Of a DNA stretch of 35,348 nucleotides, positions 7,924 through 16,420 are shown one piece after another (positions within the stretch are counted from its first letter, which is position 1; the number at the start of each line of letters is the position of its first letter). The notes beneath the pieces are model-generated. The model saw only the letters and a list, made by a program, of their open reading frames with translations. It was not told where the DNA came from and did no database searches. The position numbers and the translations under genes were made by a program. Source of the stretch: Planctomycetes bacterium TMED75 (GTDB lineage Bacteria > Planctomycetota > Phycisphaerae > Phycisphaerales > SM1A02); contig NHEC01000059.1 of the NCBI GenBank assembly GCA_002171655.1, positions 1 to 35,348 on the forward strand, written 5' to 3'.

Positions 7924-10900
7924 TCATACCTGCTTTTCCGTCGCCGGTATCGGCGGAATCTGATCCGCCATCATCGGGCAACCGTGTCATGAGATCCTCG
8001 ATCGCCACTTGAAGCTGACGGTCGTATTCTCGGGATTCGTCATCTGGAGTCTGTTTGACCACGATGTCGGGCATCGCACCGTTGTTTTCCATATCGGTAC
8101 CGTCAAGGAGGTACCACCCACGGAACGGGAGTCGGATCGAGGTGCCATCAACCAGCGACGTTCCGCCGGTCGAGATCACACCACCGTAGGTCTGCTCCCC
8201 GATCAGGGTGCCGCGTTCAAGTGTCTTGAACGCGTGCGAAGTGATCTCCGCGTTGGAGAAGCTCTTCTCATTGCAGAGCATGTTGATGGGCAGCACGTAG
8301 CGCTGGATGAACAGTCGGTCCTGCGGGTAGCCGCTTTGCATGCTCGGATCGGAACCGCGAGGAACGGTGTAGGCATGGGGCCGCGCGGTGATCGAGGAAA
8401 GCAGTCGATCCGCAGTCCACCCCCCACCGTTGTTGCGCACGTCTACGATGAGACCATCACGGCCGTCGGCAACTGCATAGAGATCGCGCTCGAACTCATC
8501 CAGTGAGGATTGATTCATCGATTCGATGTGGAGGTAGCCGATCCGGCCGCCAGTGGCTTCGTCGACCAGAGCCTGGGCGTCGCGTTCGCGTTGTGCTCGA
8601 CGCAGTCGCTCAAAGGCGGTGCTCGAGATTGGTTCGATGATCGCATCGAATTCGATGAGGGTAGGCTCCTCACCCTCAGCAGCGGCAGGAAGCTCTCGTT
8701 GAATCCCCACCAGGACTTCCTCCCCGACCTTTCCGCGCAAGTGACCTTCAAGGGTGTCGGTGGACTCGATCGACCGCCCGTTGACGGTCCGAATCAGGTC
8801 TCCACGCATCAGAGGCATCGGCCCCTCCGCCGCAGGTGAATTCTCCACCAGTTCGATGACTTCAAAGCCACCCTCGGCGTGCGGAACGTGCAGAGTGCCC
8901 AATCGGCCCTGCGACCGACTGGCGCTGGTCGAGAACCCTGATGAACGGATACCAGTGTGCGAGGCGTTGAGTTCACCAAGCAGACGTGCCGCCACCCAGT
9001 TGAATTCATCCCCGGTCCAGGATCGACCGGCAAGCTCCTGGTACTCCTCGGTCAAGCGATCCCAATCCACGCCGTTCATCTCAGGGTGGTAGAACACCTC
9101 GCCGAAGATGCGGGTCGCCTCTGCGAACTTGCGGTCGGACTGCTCGGCGAGATCGATCTCGATTTCTGCATCGATCGGAATGGTCTTGGAACTTCCGCCG
9201 GGCAGAGTCATCCATCCGCCTCGACCACCGTTGACCGTGACCAACTTGTCCCCCTTCAAGGACATGTGCTGCATCGAACCGGAACCGAGCCGCTTGGCGT
9301 CGGAACCATCCCACTTCACCGACCAGATTCCAGAATCACCAGGCCCCCCACCGGAATTCGTGTACAGGATCGAATCACCTGCCGGGGTGATCATCACCTG
9401 GCTCTCGCTTCCCGGAAGGGAACTCATCCGACGAACCCGGCGATAGGCATCATCGAGGGATGGTTGCCAATCGGGTTCCAGCTCGGAGTCCGCCTCGTCA
9501 TCGGAGTCATCTCCTTCGGATACCTCGAGCGGGGCACGTTTCTTGGCTGCCTTTGCGGCATCCTTGTAGTAGTCGGCGAGTTCAGGGTCATGCATGCTCT
9601 CGAGTGACTTGTCCAGGTACACGCGGTAGACGTCGTATTCCTCGTCCTTGCGTTCACTGGAAAAAACGAGGATTCGACCGTCGGCAGAGAAGCTGGGACT
9701 TCGGTCGTTGTCGGGATGACGTGAAACATTGACCGCCGCCTCGGGGTCGTCGACGGGAATCAACCAGATGTCGGCATTGAAGTTTCGATCGTTCACACTC
9801 AGCGCGACCATTCGGGAGTCGGGCGACCAGGTGAAATCGGAGAAGAAGTCCCACTCCTTCCGGATCAGTCGGTCCTCGCCGGTCGCGAAGTCATGGACAT
9901 GAATGTCCCCGCCCCCGCGGCGGAAGGCGAGCATGGTGCCGTCGGGCGACGGAGCCGGCTCGCCGTTGTTGAATTCGTTGACGACCACGGGCTCGATCTC
10001 GAACTCGATCGCATCGTGCCAGCGGTCGGGGTCGAGCATCGGATCGGGCTCGTCGTCTTCGGCCGGTTCCGCTTCAGCCGCGTCGTCCTCTTCAGCCTTC
10101 GTCGACTCCGTGGCGTCCTGCTTCAGGCGGACGCCGACCAGCTCGGCATCTGCATTGGGATTGATCGGCGAGCTCACCTGAGCAGTGAATCGGTCACCCT
10201 CGAAGGCCAGGGACATCTCGATCGGCACCATGCCCATGACCCGGCCCGTCAACACGCAGGTCATGGTTGTTCGGTCGAGCGTACCGGAGAGCGAGATCTC
10301 GATTCCCTGGAATTCCGTCTCGAGGGTGAGAAAATCATCGGCGTCGATCGCAAGGATGGCGATGGACCGATCAGCGTCATCGCCTGCATCACCCATCTCC
10401 CATTCACCGGCGACCCCTTCGTTTGAAGCAGCTTCGGCTGAGGGCGCAGTAACCTGTTCCTCGGTTTCCTCGGCCTCCTCGGTTTCCTCGGCCTCCTCGG
10501 TTTCCTCAACTTCCTCCTCGGGGGGAGCGGTGAGCTCGGACCACCGATCCCGGACTTCGGCGCGCGTGCGAAGGACCCGAGCCTGGTAAATACCGTTGGT
10601 ACCGTCTTCGTCACTGACGAAGTAGAGACTCAGCCCATCGGGACTCCAGGCGATTCCCTGATCATGAGCGAGGGTATGGGTGATGCGTCGGGTGGGGCTT
10701 GAATCAGCGACATTGCGGACCCAGACATCCCCGTAGGCGACGAATGCCATCACCTTGCCATCGGGACTCAGGGCTGCCTGGGTGACGTTGCGCGACACGT
10801 CGCGGGGCACGACCCGGTCCATCCCGTCGTCGTTGGCGGTGATCGAAAGCGGTTGCGGCTCGGCCGAGGGGTCGGTGAGGTCCAGTGAATAGAGCGTGTC

Positions 10901-11755
10901 CCACCTCTGGATGATGGCCGTGGTTCCGTCGGTGGACAGGTCGAATGCCGTGATGTCGCGATCCTCGAAGGAAGTCAGCGGAACCGCGAGCTCCACACCC
11001 GGCACCACCTCCTGGCGGTACAGGTTGACCGAATCATGTTCCCGGTCGGACATGAAGATCATGGTGTCTTCATCGAGCCACATTGGATTCCCATCATTTC
11101 CTTCCCACGAGGTCAAGCGATGGAAGGCTCCTTCAGGAGTCTGCAACCAGACGTCTCGGGCATCCGGCCCACGATAGTGACGTCGGGTCCAGGAACTGCC
11201 TCCTCGTTCGAAGAGCACGGACTCGCCGGAGGGTGAGCGATTGGCCGCGGTACCGAACGCATCGTGCACTCGCTCGACGGGACCGCCTTGCTCGGACACT
11301 TGGTAGGGACGTGATGCACGGTAGAAATCACCCTCGATCCTGGAATCAAAGGTGATTGCCGGATTCTCGACTCCTTCGGGACCGGAACCAAAATGACTCA
11401 GCACCGACGAGCGGTCAGACTGGACAACTTGCTCCACACCAGAGCCATCGGGGTTGATCAGCCAGATGTTTCGGTAGCCGTCACGATCACTCTCAAAGGC
11501 AATACGGGAACCGTCCGGACTCCAGGAAGATCGCGAATCAACCCCCGGATGAACGGTCAGACGACGGGCTTCCCCACCCTCGATGGGCACTCGCCAGAGA
11601 TCACCCCTCCAGGAGAACGCTACTTCACTCCCATCGGGAGAGATCGAAGGATACCGCGGTAGATCAACATCCCCAGCAAGACATGAACAAGTGATGCCTG
11701 CCACCACCAAAGAGAAAAAACCCGCGCCTTGGAACGACCACCTGGACCTGTGCAT
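7916..11755 (-). CDS. Tricorn-like protease (PD40 propeller + PDZ + S41 peptidase)
   Basis: The 1279-residue protein starts with a hydrophobic export signal (about residues 10-28), then PD40 blades ('YPSISPDGSEVAFSWRGDLW', 'SSWSPDGSRIAFESDRDG'), which in tricorn gate substrate entry. An insertion lies at about 408-600. A second propeller region ('PAPSPDGTMLAFRRGG', 'FTWSPDSRMVALSV') follows, then the tricorn core with ELNASHTGI (Ser932-His933), a PDZ domain (about 950-1020), and the S41 core with nucleophile Ser1167 (SFSNAE) and acid Glu1223 (DMENNG). These match the Ser/His/Ser/Glu set of tricorn. The likely role is degrading peptides in the periplasm. ATG 11755 has GAGGT 5-6 nt upstream. 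It is coupled to ppa. Confidence 0.92.
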   Translation of the reverse strand: MHRSRWSFQGAGFFSLVVAGITCSCLAGDVDLPRYPSISPDGSEVAFSWRGDLWRVPIEGGEARRLTVHPGVDSRSSWSPDGSRIAFESDRDGYRNIWLINPDGSGVEQVVQSDRSSVLSHFGSGPEGVENPAITFDSRIEGDFYRASRPYQVSEQGGPVERVHDAFGTAANRSPSGESVLFERGGSSWTRRHYRGPDARDVWLQTPEGAFHRLTSWEGNDGNPMWLDEDTMIFMSDREHDSVNLYRQEVVPGVELAVPLTSFEDRDITAFDLSTDGTTAIIQRWDTLYSLDLTDPSAEPQPLSITANDDGMDRVVPRDVSRNVTQAALSPDGKVMAFVAYGDVWVRNVADSSPTRRITHTLAHDQGIAWSPDGLSLYFVSDEDGTNGIYQARVLRTRAEVRDRWSELTAPPEEEVEETEEAEETEEAEETEEQVTAPSAEAASNEGVAGEWEMGDAGDDADRSIAILAIDADDFLTLETEFQGIEISLSGTLDRTTMTCVLTGRVMGMVPIEMSLAFEGDRFTAQVSSPINPNADAELVGVRLKQDATESTKAEEDDAAEAEPAEDDEPDPMLDPDRWHDAIEFEIEPVVVNEFNNGEPAPSPDGTMLAFRRGGGDIHVHDFATGEDRLIRKEWDFFSDFTWSPDSRMVALSVNDRNFNADIWLIPVDDPEAAVNVSRHPDNDRSPSFSADGRILVFSSERKDEEYDVYRVYLDKSLESMHDPELADYYKDAAKAAKKRAPLEVSEGDDSDDEADSELEPDWQPSLDDAYRRVRRMSSLPGSESQVMITPAGDSILYTNSGGGPGDSGIWSVKWDGSDAKRLGSGSMQHMSLKGDKLVTVNGGRGGWMTLPGGSSKTIPIDAEIEIDLAEQSDRKFAEATRIFGEVFYHPEMNGVDWDRLTEEYQELAGRSWTGDEFNWVAARLLGELNASHTGIRSSGFSTSASRSQGRLGTLHVPHAEGGFEVIELVENSPAAEGPMPLMRGDLIRTVNGRSIESTDTLEGHLRGKVGEEVLVGIQRELPAAAEGEEPTLIEFDAIIEPISSTAFERLRRAQRERDAQALVDEATGGRIGYLHIESMNQSSLDEFERDLYAVADGRDGLIVDVRNNGGGWTADRLLSSITARPHAYTVPRGSDPSMQSGYPQDRLFIQRYVLPINMLCNEKSFSNAEITSHAFKTLERGTLIGEQTYGGVISTGGTSLVDGTSIRLPFRGWYLLDGTDMENNGAMPDIVVKQTPDDESREYDRQLQVAIEDLMTRLPDDGGSDSADTGDGKAGMND
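10458..10511 (-). repeat. 18-bp tandem repeat (3 copies) coding a Glu-rich linker in the tricorn-like protease
   Basis: Three tandem copies of TCCTCGGTTTCCTCGGCC (plus strand), at 10458-10475, 10476-10493 and 10494-10511; the third ends with changes (TCAACT). On the coding strand they give repeated Glu-Glu-Ala-Glu-Glu-Thr units around residues 415-433. The length is a multiple of three, so copy-number change would keep the frame. Confidence 0.85.
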
Positions 11756-11799
11756 GATCTACCTCGTGTGTGGAGAAGAAAGAAGTTATTCGGGCCCAA

Positions 11800-11832
11800 C
11801 GACTGCCCATGGGTGAAATTGTAGCGCAGTCG
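11800..11832. other. Inverted repeat in the divergent region upstream of the tricorn-like gene
   Basis: CGACTGC (11800-11806) and GCAGTCG (11826-11832) form a perfect 7-bp inverted repeat with a 19-nt spacer, 45-77 bp upstream of the minus-strand tricorn-like start. It could be an operator or a leader stem. The rest of the 11756-12002 gap shows nothing I can name. Confidence 0.3.
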
Positions 11833-12002
11833 TCAAATCCGATCGCAGGCCGTATTGGGATCAGGAGGCCAATTTAGGGAGAAACAGGATGGGCTGTGCG
11901 CTTTGTGAGGGCAGGTCCGATCCCATGTTCGGTCCGGTTGCCGGAGTCATGCCAAAGCGGCGAGTGCCTTTCGCCGAATGAAGGGGACAGGAGGTGAGCA
12001 AG

Positions 12003-12254
12003 ATGAACTTTGCACACAACGACGAGAAGCTTCAGCGACTGCGCAGCATCCTCTCAGCAATGGACCGATCAATCGACAAGGCCCGTGAGCAACGAGAGAA
12101 CTTCGTGACCGAGCCCAATATCGCGGGCGGGACCAAGGACACGGAGAAGGTGCCTGGCAAGAAGATCATGGGAGAACCCAGACTTCCCACCTCGATCTTT
12201 GATCGGAGTGGTCCCATGCTGAAGGCACGACCCAAGCGCAAGCACGACACCTGA
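12003..12254 (+). CDS. Small basic protein of unknown function
   Basis: The 83-residue product begins MNFAHNDEKLQRLRSIL. The first 45 residues are charged and probably helical (LQRLRSILSAMDRSIDKAR); the C-terminal half is Gly/Pro/Lys rich and likely disordered, ending ARPKRKHDT. No signal peptide, membrane segment or cysteine is present. A perfect AGGAGG (11989-11994) lies 8 nt before ATG 12003, which decides the start against a GTG at 11994 and strongly supports expression. I do not recognise the family. It is 126 bp upstream of the methyltransferase gene, separated by a hairpin. Confidence 0.7.
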   Translation: MNFAHNDEKLQRLRSILSAMDRSIDKAREQRENFVTEPNIAGGTKDTEKVPGKKIMGEPRLPTSIFDRSGPMLKARPKRKHDT

Positions 12255-12297
12255 TTCAAAAAAAGCAGCGTTCAAACGCCTGAATTGAGAATATGGC

Positions 12298-12331
12298 ACG
12301 ATCATGAATCCTTCACGGGGTTCATGGTCGT
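12298..12331 (+). terminator. Hairpin between the small gene and the methyltransferase
   Basis: ACGATCATGAA (12298-12308) pairs with TTCATGGTCGT (12321-12331) over 11 bp with one G-U, with a 12-nt loop, followed by TTCGTATCC. It lies 44 nt after the small gene's stop and 49 nt before the methyltransferase start. The U-tract is poor, so it may be a terminator or a leader stem. Confidence 0.4.
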
Positions 12332-12380
12332 TTCGTATCCGAAACAAGTATGATCTCTCAATCAACCCTGGGAGTCACTT

Positions 12381-12998
12381 GTGGCATTCATCGGCGAAGC
12401 AATCCGGAACATGTACCACACCGGCTCGGTCTGGCCCTCCTCCCGAGCCTTGGGACTGGCCATGACCCGATCCTTCCGAGGAACCGAGGGGCCGCGAAGA
12501 ATTCTTGAAGTCGGCCCGGGCAACGGGCCCTTCACCAAGGTGATTCTTGAATCACTGAGGCAGAACGATGAATTCCACCTTGCTGAGATCAATGAGTCCT
12601 TCTGCCGTGAGCTCGAATCCAAGTTCCTGCAACCGTACCGAGCCAGTCACCCGGACCGCACCGTGGAACTGCACCAAGGAGCGGTGGAAGATCTTGAATT
12701 GCATGATCCCTTCGCGTTCATCGTGTGCGGACTTCCCTTCAACAACTTTCCACCGAAAGTGACTCGGTCGATCTTCAAGCAACTCGTTTCCTTGCTTTCA
12801 GAAGACGGGGAGCTGGTCTACTTCGAATACGCCGCGGTGCGCAGCATGCGGGCGCCCTTCGTTGGCAACGAGGGCCGCAAGAAGATCAGACGCATCGACG
12901 CACACGGGAAATCGATGCGAAAGCGACTGCAGAGTGAGCGAGAACTGGTCCTGGCCAACCTGCCACCGGCCTACGCGATTCGGTTGAAATCAGTGTGA
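12381..12998 (+). CDS. Phospholipid N-methyltransferase-like SAM methyltransferase
   Basis: The 205-residue protein has SAM motif I ILEVGPGNGPFTKVI from residue 41 and a following acidic motif HLAEINE. 'VCGLPFNNFPPKVTRSIF' sits where KsgA/Erm-type enzymes have NLPY. This combination, with 'MTRSF' before motif I and 'LVSLLSEDGELVYFEY', fits COG3963 (PmtA-type phosphatidylethanolamine N-methyltransferases) and related enzymes that methylate membrane lipids. Substrate is an inference; it could also act on another small amine. GTG 12381 is preceded by GGGAG at 6 nt. The C-terminal third is strongly basic (KKIRRID...KSMRKRL), which could help membrane binding. No membrane helix. Confidence 0.72.
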   Translation: MAFIGEAIRNMYHTGSVWPSSRALGLAMTRSFRGTEGPRRILEVGPGNGPFTKVILESLRQNDEFHLAEINESFCRELESKFLQPYRASHPDRTVELHQGAVEDLELHDPFAFIVCGLPFNNFPPKVTRSIFKQLVSLLSEDGELVYFEYAAVRSMRAPFVGNEGRKKIRRIDAHGKSMRKRLQSERELVLANLPPAYAIRLKSV

Positions 12999-13043
12999 AT
13001 CCCTCCGATGCGACAGGTGTCGGAAGCAATCAGACGAGGCAGT

Positions 13044-13082
13044 GAACGAAACAGGGTCCGCCCCAGAGGGAGACGGACCCTG
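13044..13082 (-). terminator. Intrinsic terminator of the EF-hand repeat protein gene
   Basis: On the minus strand, CAGGGTCCG (13082-13074) and CGGACCCTG (13060-13052) form a perfect 9-bp stem with a 13-nt loop, followed by TTTCGTTC. It is 24 bp after the stop codon. Confidence 0.78.
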
Positions 13083-13106
13083 CAAATGGTTCTTCAGCAA
13101 GACAGA

Positions 13107-13883
13107 TCAGGCCTTGTCGTAGAGATTGAGAATGTTCATCGTCAGGGCCTTTGCATCAATTGAACGCAGGTTGAGGCCCTCGATGATCTGCCCGAGGTTC
13201 GAGGGTGGCGCCTTATCGAAGCCCAGTTCACTCATGACGGCCTGAACCCGTTCGGCGTACTCGGGAATCTGGACGCCCATGACCGGAAACTGGCCCTGCA
13301 AAGAGCCGCCGCCCAACAGAAGACTGATGTCCTGCCCGTTCACGGTGCCATCCCCGTTGAGATCACTGTCTTCGGAATTCGAACCCCAGTCTGCGAGAAG
13401 ATCCTCGAGTGCCGTGGAACTGGAGTTTTCTCCATCAGGAGCTGAATCCTGATCGGGTGCTTCATCCTGTGAGCCAGCTCCAGCCAGGGCGATGGCAAGA
13501 TCCACTCCATCCACCGCCGAGTCGCCATTGAGGTCTCCCGCAGAATCGCCCTGATTGCCCCAATTCTCCTCGACGTCGTCGATCGGGGAAGAGGGCGTTG
13601 TCATACCCATCCCAAGGAACATGGCGAGGTCCGTGCCATCAACAACACCACTGTTGTCAATGTCGAACTCCGCCGCATTGGACCCCCACGCCTCGAAAAA
13701 CTGGTCCATGTCGATCTCGTTCAGGGTGCCGCAGCACCCGTTGGAGGAATTCGTGGAATCCGGTGTGGTGTAGCCGGGATCAAACTGATTCAGTTCATTG
13801 GCCTGCTTTGAAACGCTGGGTCCAGGTCGTGGCGTTGTTCCAAGGTAGGGAACAGACGAGCTCAAGGCTTGGGATGCGTGCAT
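13107..13883 (-). CDS. Dockerin/EF-hand repeat protein without a signal peptide
   Basis: The 258-residue, very acidic protein has three calcium-binding loops of the dockerin/EF-hand type: residues 74-85 (DIDNSGVVDGTD), 117-128 (DLNGDSAVDGVD) and 174-185 (DLNGDGTVNGQD). Each follows a short 'AWGS/NWGN/DWGS' element and precedes a hydrophobic helix, the arrangement common in planctomycete extracellular proteins. Spacers are Ser/Asp/Glu/Gln-rich. Residues 200-258 may form a separate helical domain. ATG 13883 is set by AGGAG 7 nt upstream. The N-terminus (MHASQALSSSVPYLG) has no hydrophobic export signal, which is odd for this repeat class. No enzyme domain is attached. It lies 163 bp downstream of rlmE. 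Confidence 0.75.
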   Translation of the reverse strand: MHASQALSSSVPYLGTTPRPGPSVSKQANELNQFDPGYTTPDSTNSSNGCCGTLNEIDMDQFFEAWGSNAAEFDIDNSGVVDGTDLAMFLGMGMTTPSSPIDDVEENWGNQGDSAGDLNGDSAVDGVDLAIALAGAGSQDEAPDQDSAPDGENSSSTALEDLLADWGSNSEDSDLNGDGTVNGQDISLLLGGGSLQGQFPVMGVQIPEYAERVQAVMSELGFDKAPPSNLGQIIEGLNLRSIDAKALTMNILNLYDKA

Positions 13884-14046
13884 GTGGAATCTCCTGTACT
13901 GCTTTGGTGTCTCCCAGGGATGGAGCAATCCGCAGGCCAGACCAAAATCACCTCCTGGGACACAGAAAGGCCCTCTGCTCACGCTGGCCGCAGAATCTGC
14001 ACCCGTACAATCGGCAGGGTTTGCTCGATGGCCCGATGGGCGCCGA

Positions 14047-14688
14047 TCACCAACCGGATGGCCGACGAGGCAATTGGTGGCCGGATGAGCCTTCGCCGGA
14101 AATGGTTTCACCGAGGTAGCCGGTACAGATCAGGAAGATCTCCACGGATTCAGCACGGGAGGCCGCTGGTTTGAATCCTCGAGCACGCTCAAAGGCGCGT
14201 GAGGCACGCGCCAGCAGCTCTGGATAGGCTTCACCTTCGAAGACCTTCATCACACAAGCTCCACCCAGACGCAACCAGCCGGGAAGTCGATCCAGCAGCT
14301 CATCACACAGGCGAGCGGAGCGGAACTGATCGGCCGAGGGCGTACCCGTGGTGTCGGGTGCCATGTCGGAGAGGACCGCATCCGCCTTGCCGCCCAGAAG
14401 CGTGGACACGTCGGTGTCGAGGACGTCTCCTTCGACCAGGGTCACGTTTTCAGGCAGGCCATGAGGGGTGATCGGCTTGAGATCTATTCCGAGAATCGTA
14501 CCCCGTGGCCCGACCCGGGAAGCCGCGACTTGGAGCCATGAACCGGGCGCGGCGCCACAATCAATGACTCGATCGCCTTTACCGAGGATTCGTCGCTTAT
14601 CATCAATCTCGATCAGCTTGTAGGCGGCACGCGATCGATAGGATTCGCGTTGAGCCTTTCGAAAGAAATGATCGTGGAGTTCACGCAT
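14047..14688 (-). CDS. rlmE: 23S rRNA (uridine-2'-O)-methyltransferase RlmE (FtsJ/RrmJ)
   Basis: The 213-residue protein starts MRELHDHFFRKAQRE and has SRAAYKL, the SAM motif CGAAPGSW (about 44-51), SDMAPD, VMKVFEG and AESVEIFLICTGY. The K-D-K-E tetrad of the 2'-O-methyltransferases is Lys24, Asp108, Lys148 and Glu183. RlmE methylates U2552 (E. coli numbering) in the A-loop of 23S rRNA during late 50S assembly. An open frame extends upstream to 14934, but family length and the tetrad position favour ATG 14688; a GTG ten codons upstream is a weak alternative and neither has a good ribosome-binding site. The start overlaps that of the divergent zinc-ribbon gene. The C-terminal tail (GEGSSGHQLPRRPSGW) is unlike the family core. 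Confidence 0.93.
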   Translation of the reverse strand: MRELHDHFFRKAQRESYRSRAAYKLIEIDDKRRILGKGDRVIDCGAAPGSWLQVAASRVGPRGTILGIDLKPITPHGLPENVTLVEGDVLDTDVSTLLGGKADAVLSDMAPDTTGTPSADQFRSARLCDELLDRLPGWLRLGGACVMKVFEGEAYPELLARASRAFERARGFKPAASRAESVEIFLICTGYLGETISGEGSSGHQLPRRPSGW

Positions 14689-15331
14689 GGCTAGAGAGTA
14701 TGCGATCGGCACTGACGATGTCGAGAACAACAACGAGACCAGGAAGTGCCTGAATTGCGGATACGGCCTGTCCGGACTTGCCGAAAAAGGATTGTGCCCG
14801 GAATGCGGCGTGGCCTTCGGTGATGAAATCGTACTCACCGGATTCAAGAACAAAGGCGGTCCCAGCTCAAACATAATCACCGGCATAGTGATTTTTCTGC
14901 TTGGCAGCATGCAACTGTGGCTGACGCTGATCAACGCACCCTACTTGCTCACCTGGGACATCCTCATGGCCACCCTCATCAATCCGTGCAGCGTCGTCGG
15001 AGCGATTCTTTTGATCGTGGGCCTGAGAGGGATGAGCACGGCAGGCCGACATGGCGGCGACCTCAGATGGGTGCTCAACGAAAAGGGTATCTACACGATT
15101 TGGGGCAGTAATTCAGAAAGAAAGCTGGTCCCCTGGGATGAAATCAAGAGAGTGGCCAGTCCGATTGTTCTGGGGATTCGCCCTCGCCGATGGCGGGTGC
15201 TGAAGATACGCAGAAGCTGGGGATCCTGGGATTTCTTCAGACGAAGAACCCCGATGCTGTGGATCAAGGCAAAAACGCGATCGGAAATACGTGACCTCTC
15301 ACGAATGATCAATGACCAGTACAAGATGTGA
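14687..15331 (+). CDS. Zinc-ribbon membrane protein of unknown function
   Basis: The 214-residue protein has an N-terminal zinc ribbon with Cys21, Cys24, Cys37 and Cys40 (CLNCGYGL...LCPECG). Two membrane segments follow at about residues 62-82 and 95-114, then a soluble domain with 'VLNEKGIYTIWG' and 'LVPWDEIKRV' that resembles bacterial PH-like domains. The ribbon type is common on otherwise unrelated planctomycete membrane proteins. ATG 14687 has GGAG at 7 nt, located inside the antisense of rlmE. No other Met precedes the ribbon, so this start is firm, which makes the overlap with rlmE real. Function unknown. Confidence 0.75.
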   Translation: MAREYAIGTDDVENNNETRKCLNCGYGLSGLAEKGLCPECGVAFGDEIVLTGFKNKGGPSSNIITGIVIFLLGSMQLWLTLINAPYLLTWDILMATLINPCSVVGAILLIVGLRGMSTAGRHGGDLRWVLNEKGIYTIWGSNSERKLVPWDEIKRVASPIVLGIRPRRWRVLKIRRSWGSWDFFRRRTPMLWIKAKTRSEIRDLSRMINDQYKM

Positions 15332-15418
15332 CTGACACCACTGGAGACTCCGGCAGGACGCACCAGAGGTGGTTGCCGCCGGGCAGAGGTGGTCGATCAA
15401 CACCAGGGTGGAGCGCGC

Positions 15419-16273
15419 TCAGCGCCACGGACCGAATTCGAGGGGGTATTCGACCACCGCGATGCGGATGGTGCCCTCTGTAGTACGAAGCATGACAGGA
15501 TTCTTCCCATCACCAAGCCTGGCATTCAGGGCGTTCTCGTTGTTGCGACCCTCAGTGAAGCGCATCTGATCTTCAGTGATGCGCATCTCGATGTCACCAT
15601 CGACCACCGCAACATCAAACAGCCCTGTGGATCCACCGGGGACCCGATAGTCCACATCACCTTCGGAGACAAGAATCCGCATCTGGTCCTTCTGAGGATG
15701 ATTCGTAGCAATGATGACATCACCAAGATTGGTCTCGACGTCGACAGGGCCCGTGTTGTTGCGCACGTAGACTCGCCCGCGGGTTGTTCGTACACGAACC
15801 CGATCCAACTGGGGCGTCTGGATTCTCAGGTGCGCCCGCATGTACCAGGGCTCGGGTCCGGTATAGGTGGTCTCGATACTGAGCGTCTCGACCGGACCAG
15901 GTCCCGGGTCCAGGCGAGAATTCCAGGAGAGGTACTTGAGTGCCTCCTCCGGTTCAAAGCCACGGAGGTAGCCATGATGGGCTTCCCGGATCAGTTGAAT
16001 GCTCGTCACATCGAAATCCGGATCGGCCACGAGGACCACGTCCCCCCCGAAGGAATCCACCACCACATCGATAGGGCCTCGAGATCGGTATTGGACGAGA
16101 TCGTCATGATCTCTCGCGATGCCACTGAGCTTGGCTCGAACCGCGCCAGAGGTGGTGTTGGCCACCCGTTCAGGGTGATTGGGTCCGGTGCACCCGGAGA
16201 ACACTCCTCCCAGCAGAAGCATCGGCAGGAGCAAGACGACGGTCGAGAGGCAATCAGGGCGGAAGCTGCGCAT
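15419..16273 (-). CDS. Lipoprotein with DUF4097-like beta-helix domain
   Basis: The 284-residue product has a signal sequence (residues 9-27) ending in a lipobox VFSGC with Cys28. The mature part is a run of short beta strands such as 'IDVVVDSFGGDVVLVADPDF', 'RVRVRTTRGRVYVRNNTGPVDVETNLGDVIIAT' and 'RILVSEGDVDYRVPGGSTGLFDVAVVDGDI', typical of the DUF4097 right-handed beta-helix seen in putative adhesins. The precise role is unknown; it should sit on a periplasmic or surface membrane face. It is divergent from the esterase-like gene with 147 bp between them, where a small dyad GTGCG-TAATTC-CGCAC lies at 16371-16386. Confidence 0.72.
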   Translation of the reverse strand: MRSFRPDCLSTVVLLLPMLLLGGVFSGCTGPNHPERVANTTSGAVRAKLSGIARDHDDLVQYRSRGPIDVVVDSFGGDVVLVADPDFDVTSIQLIREAHHGYLRGFEPEEALKYLSWNSRLDPGPGPVETLSIETTYTGPEPWYMRAHLRIQTPQLDRVRVRTTRGRVYVRNNTGPVDVETNLGDVIIATNHPQKDQMRILVSEGDVDYRVPGGSTGLFDVAVVDGDIEMRITEDQMRFTEGRNNENALNARLGDGKNPVMLRTTEGTIRIAVVEYPLEFGPWR

Positions 16274-16420
16274 GAGTAAGGTATTCCTGTATCAAGCATG
16301 AGGCAGGTCACGAAGGGAACGAGCAGGTGGGCCTGCAATGAAGACTATCGGCATCCAAATGCCCTGCACTGTGCGTAATTCCGCACCTCGGAGGACAGTC
16401 GAGGGTATTTTGGTTCAAGA

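Noticed and set aside
10458-10511. Short tandem repeats considered as a CRISPR or VNTR locus
   Set aside because: They are contiguous, in frame and code a Glu-rich linker inside the tricorn-like gene; no spacers.
15389-16279. 296-codon open frame opposite the DUF4097-like lipoprotein
   Set aside because: The minus-strand frame has a signal peptide and lipobox; the plus frame has neither a domain nor a ribosome-binding site.
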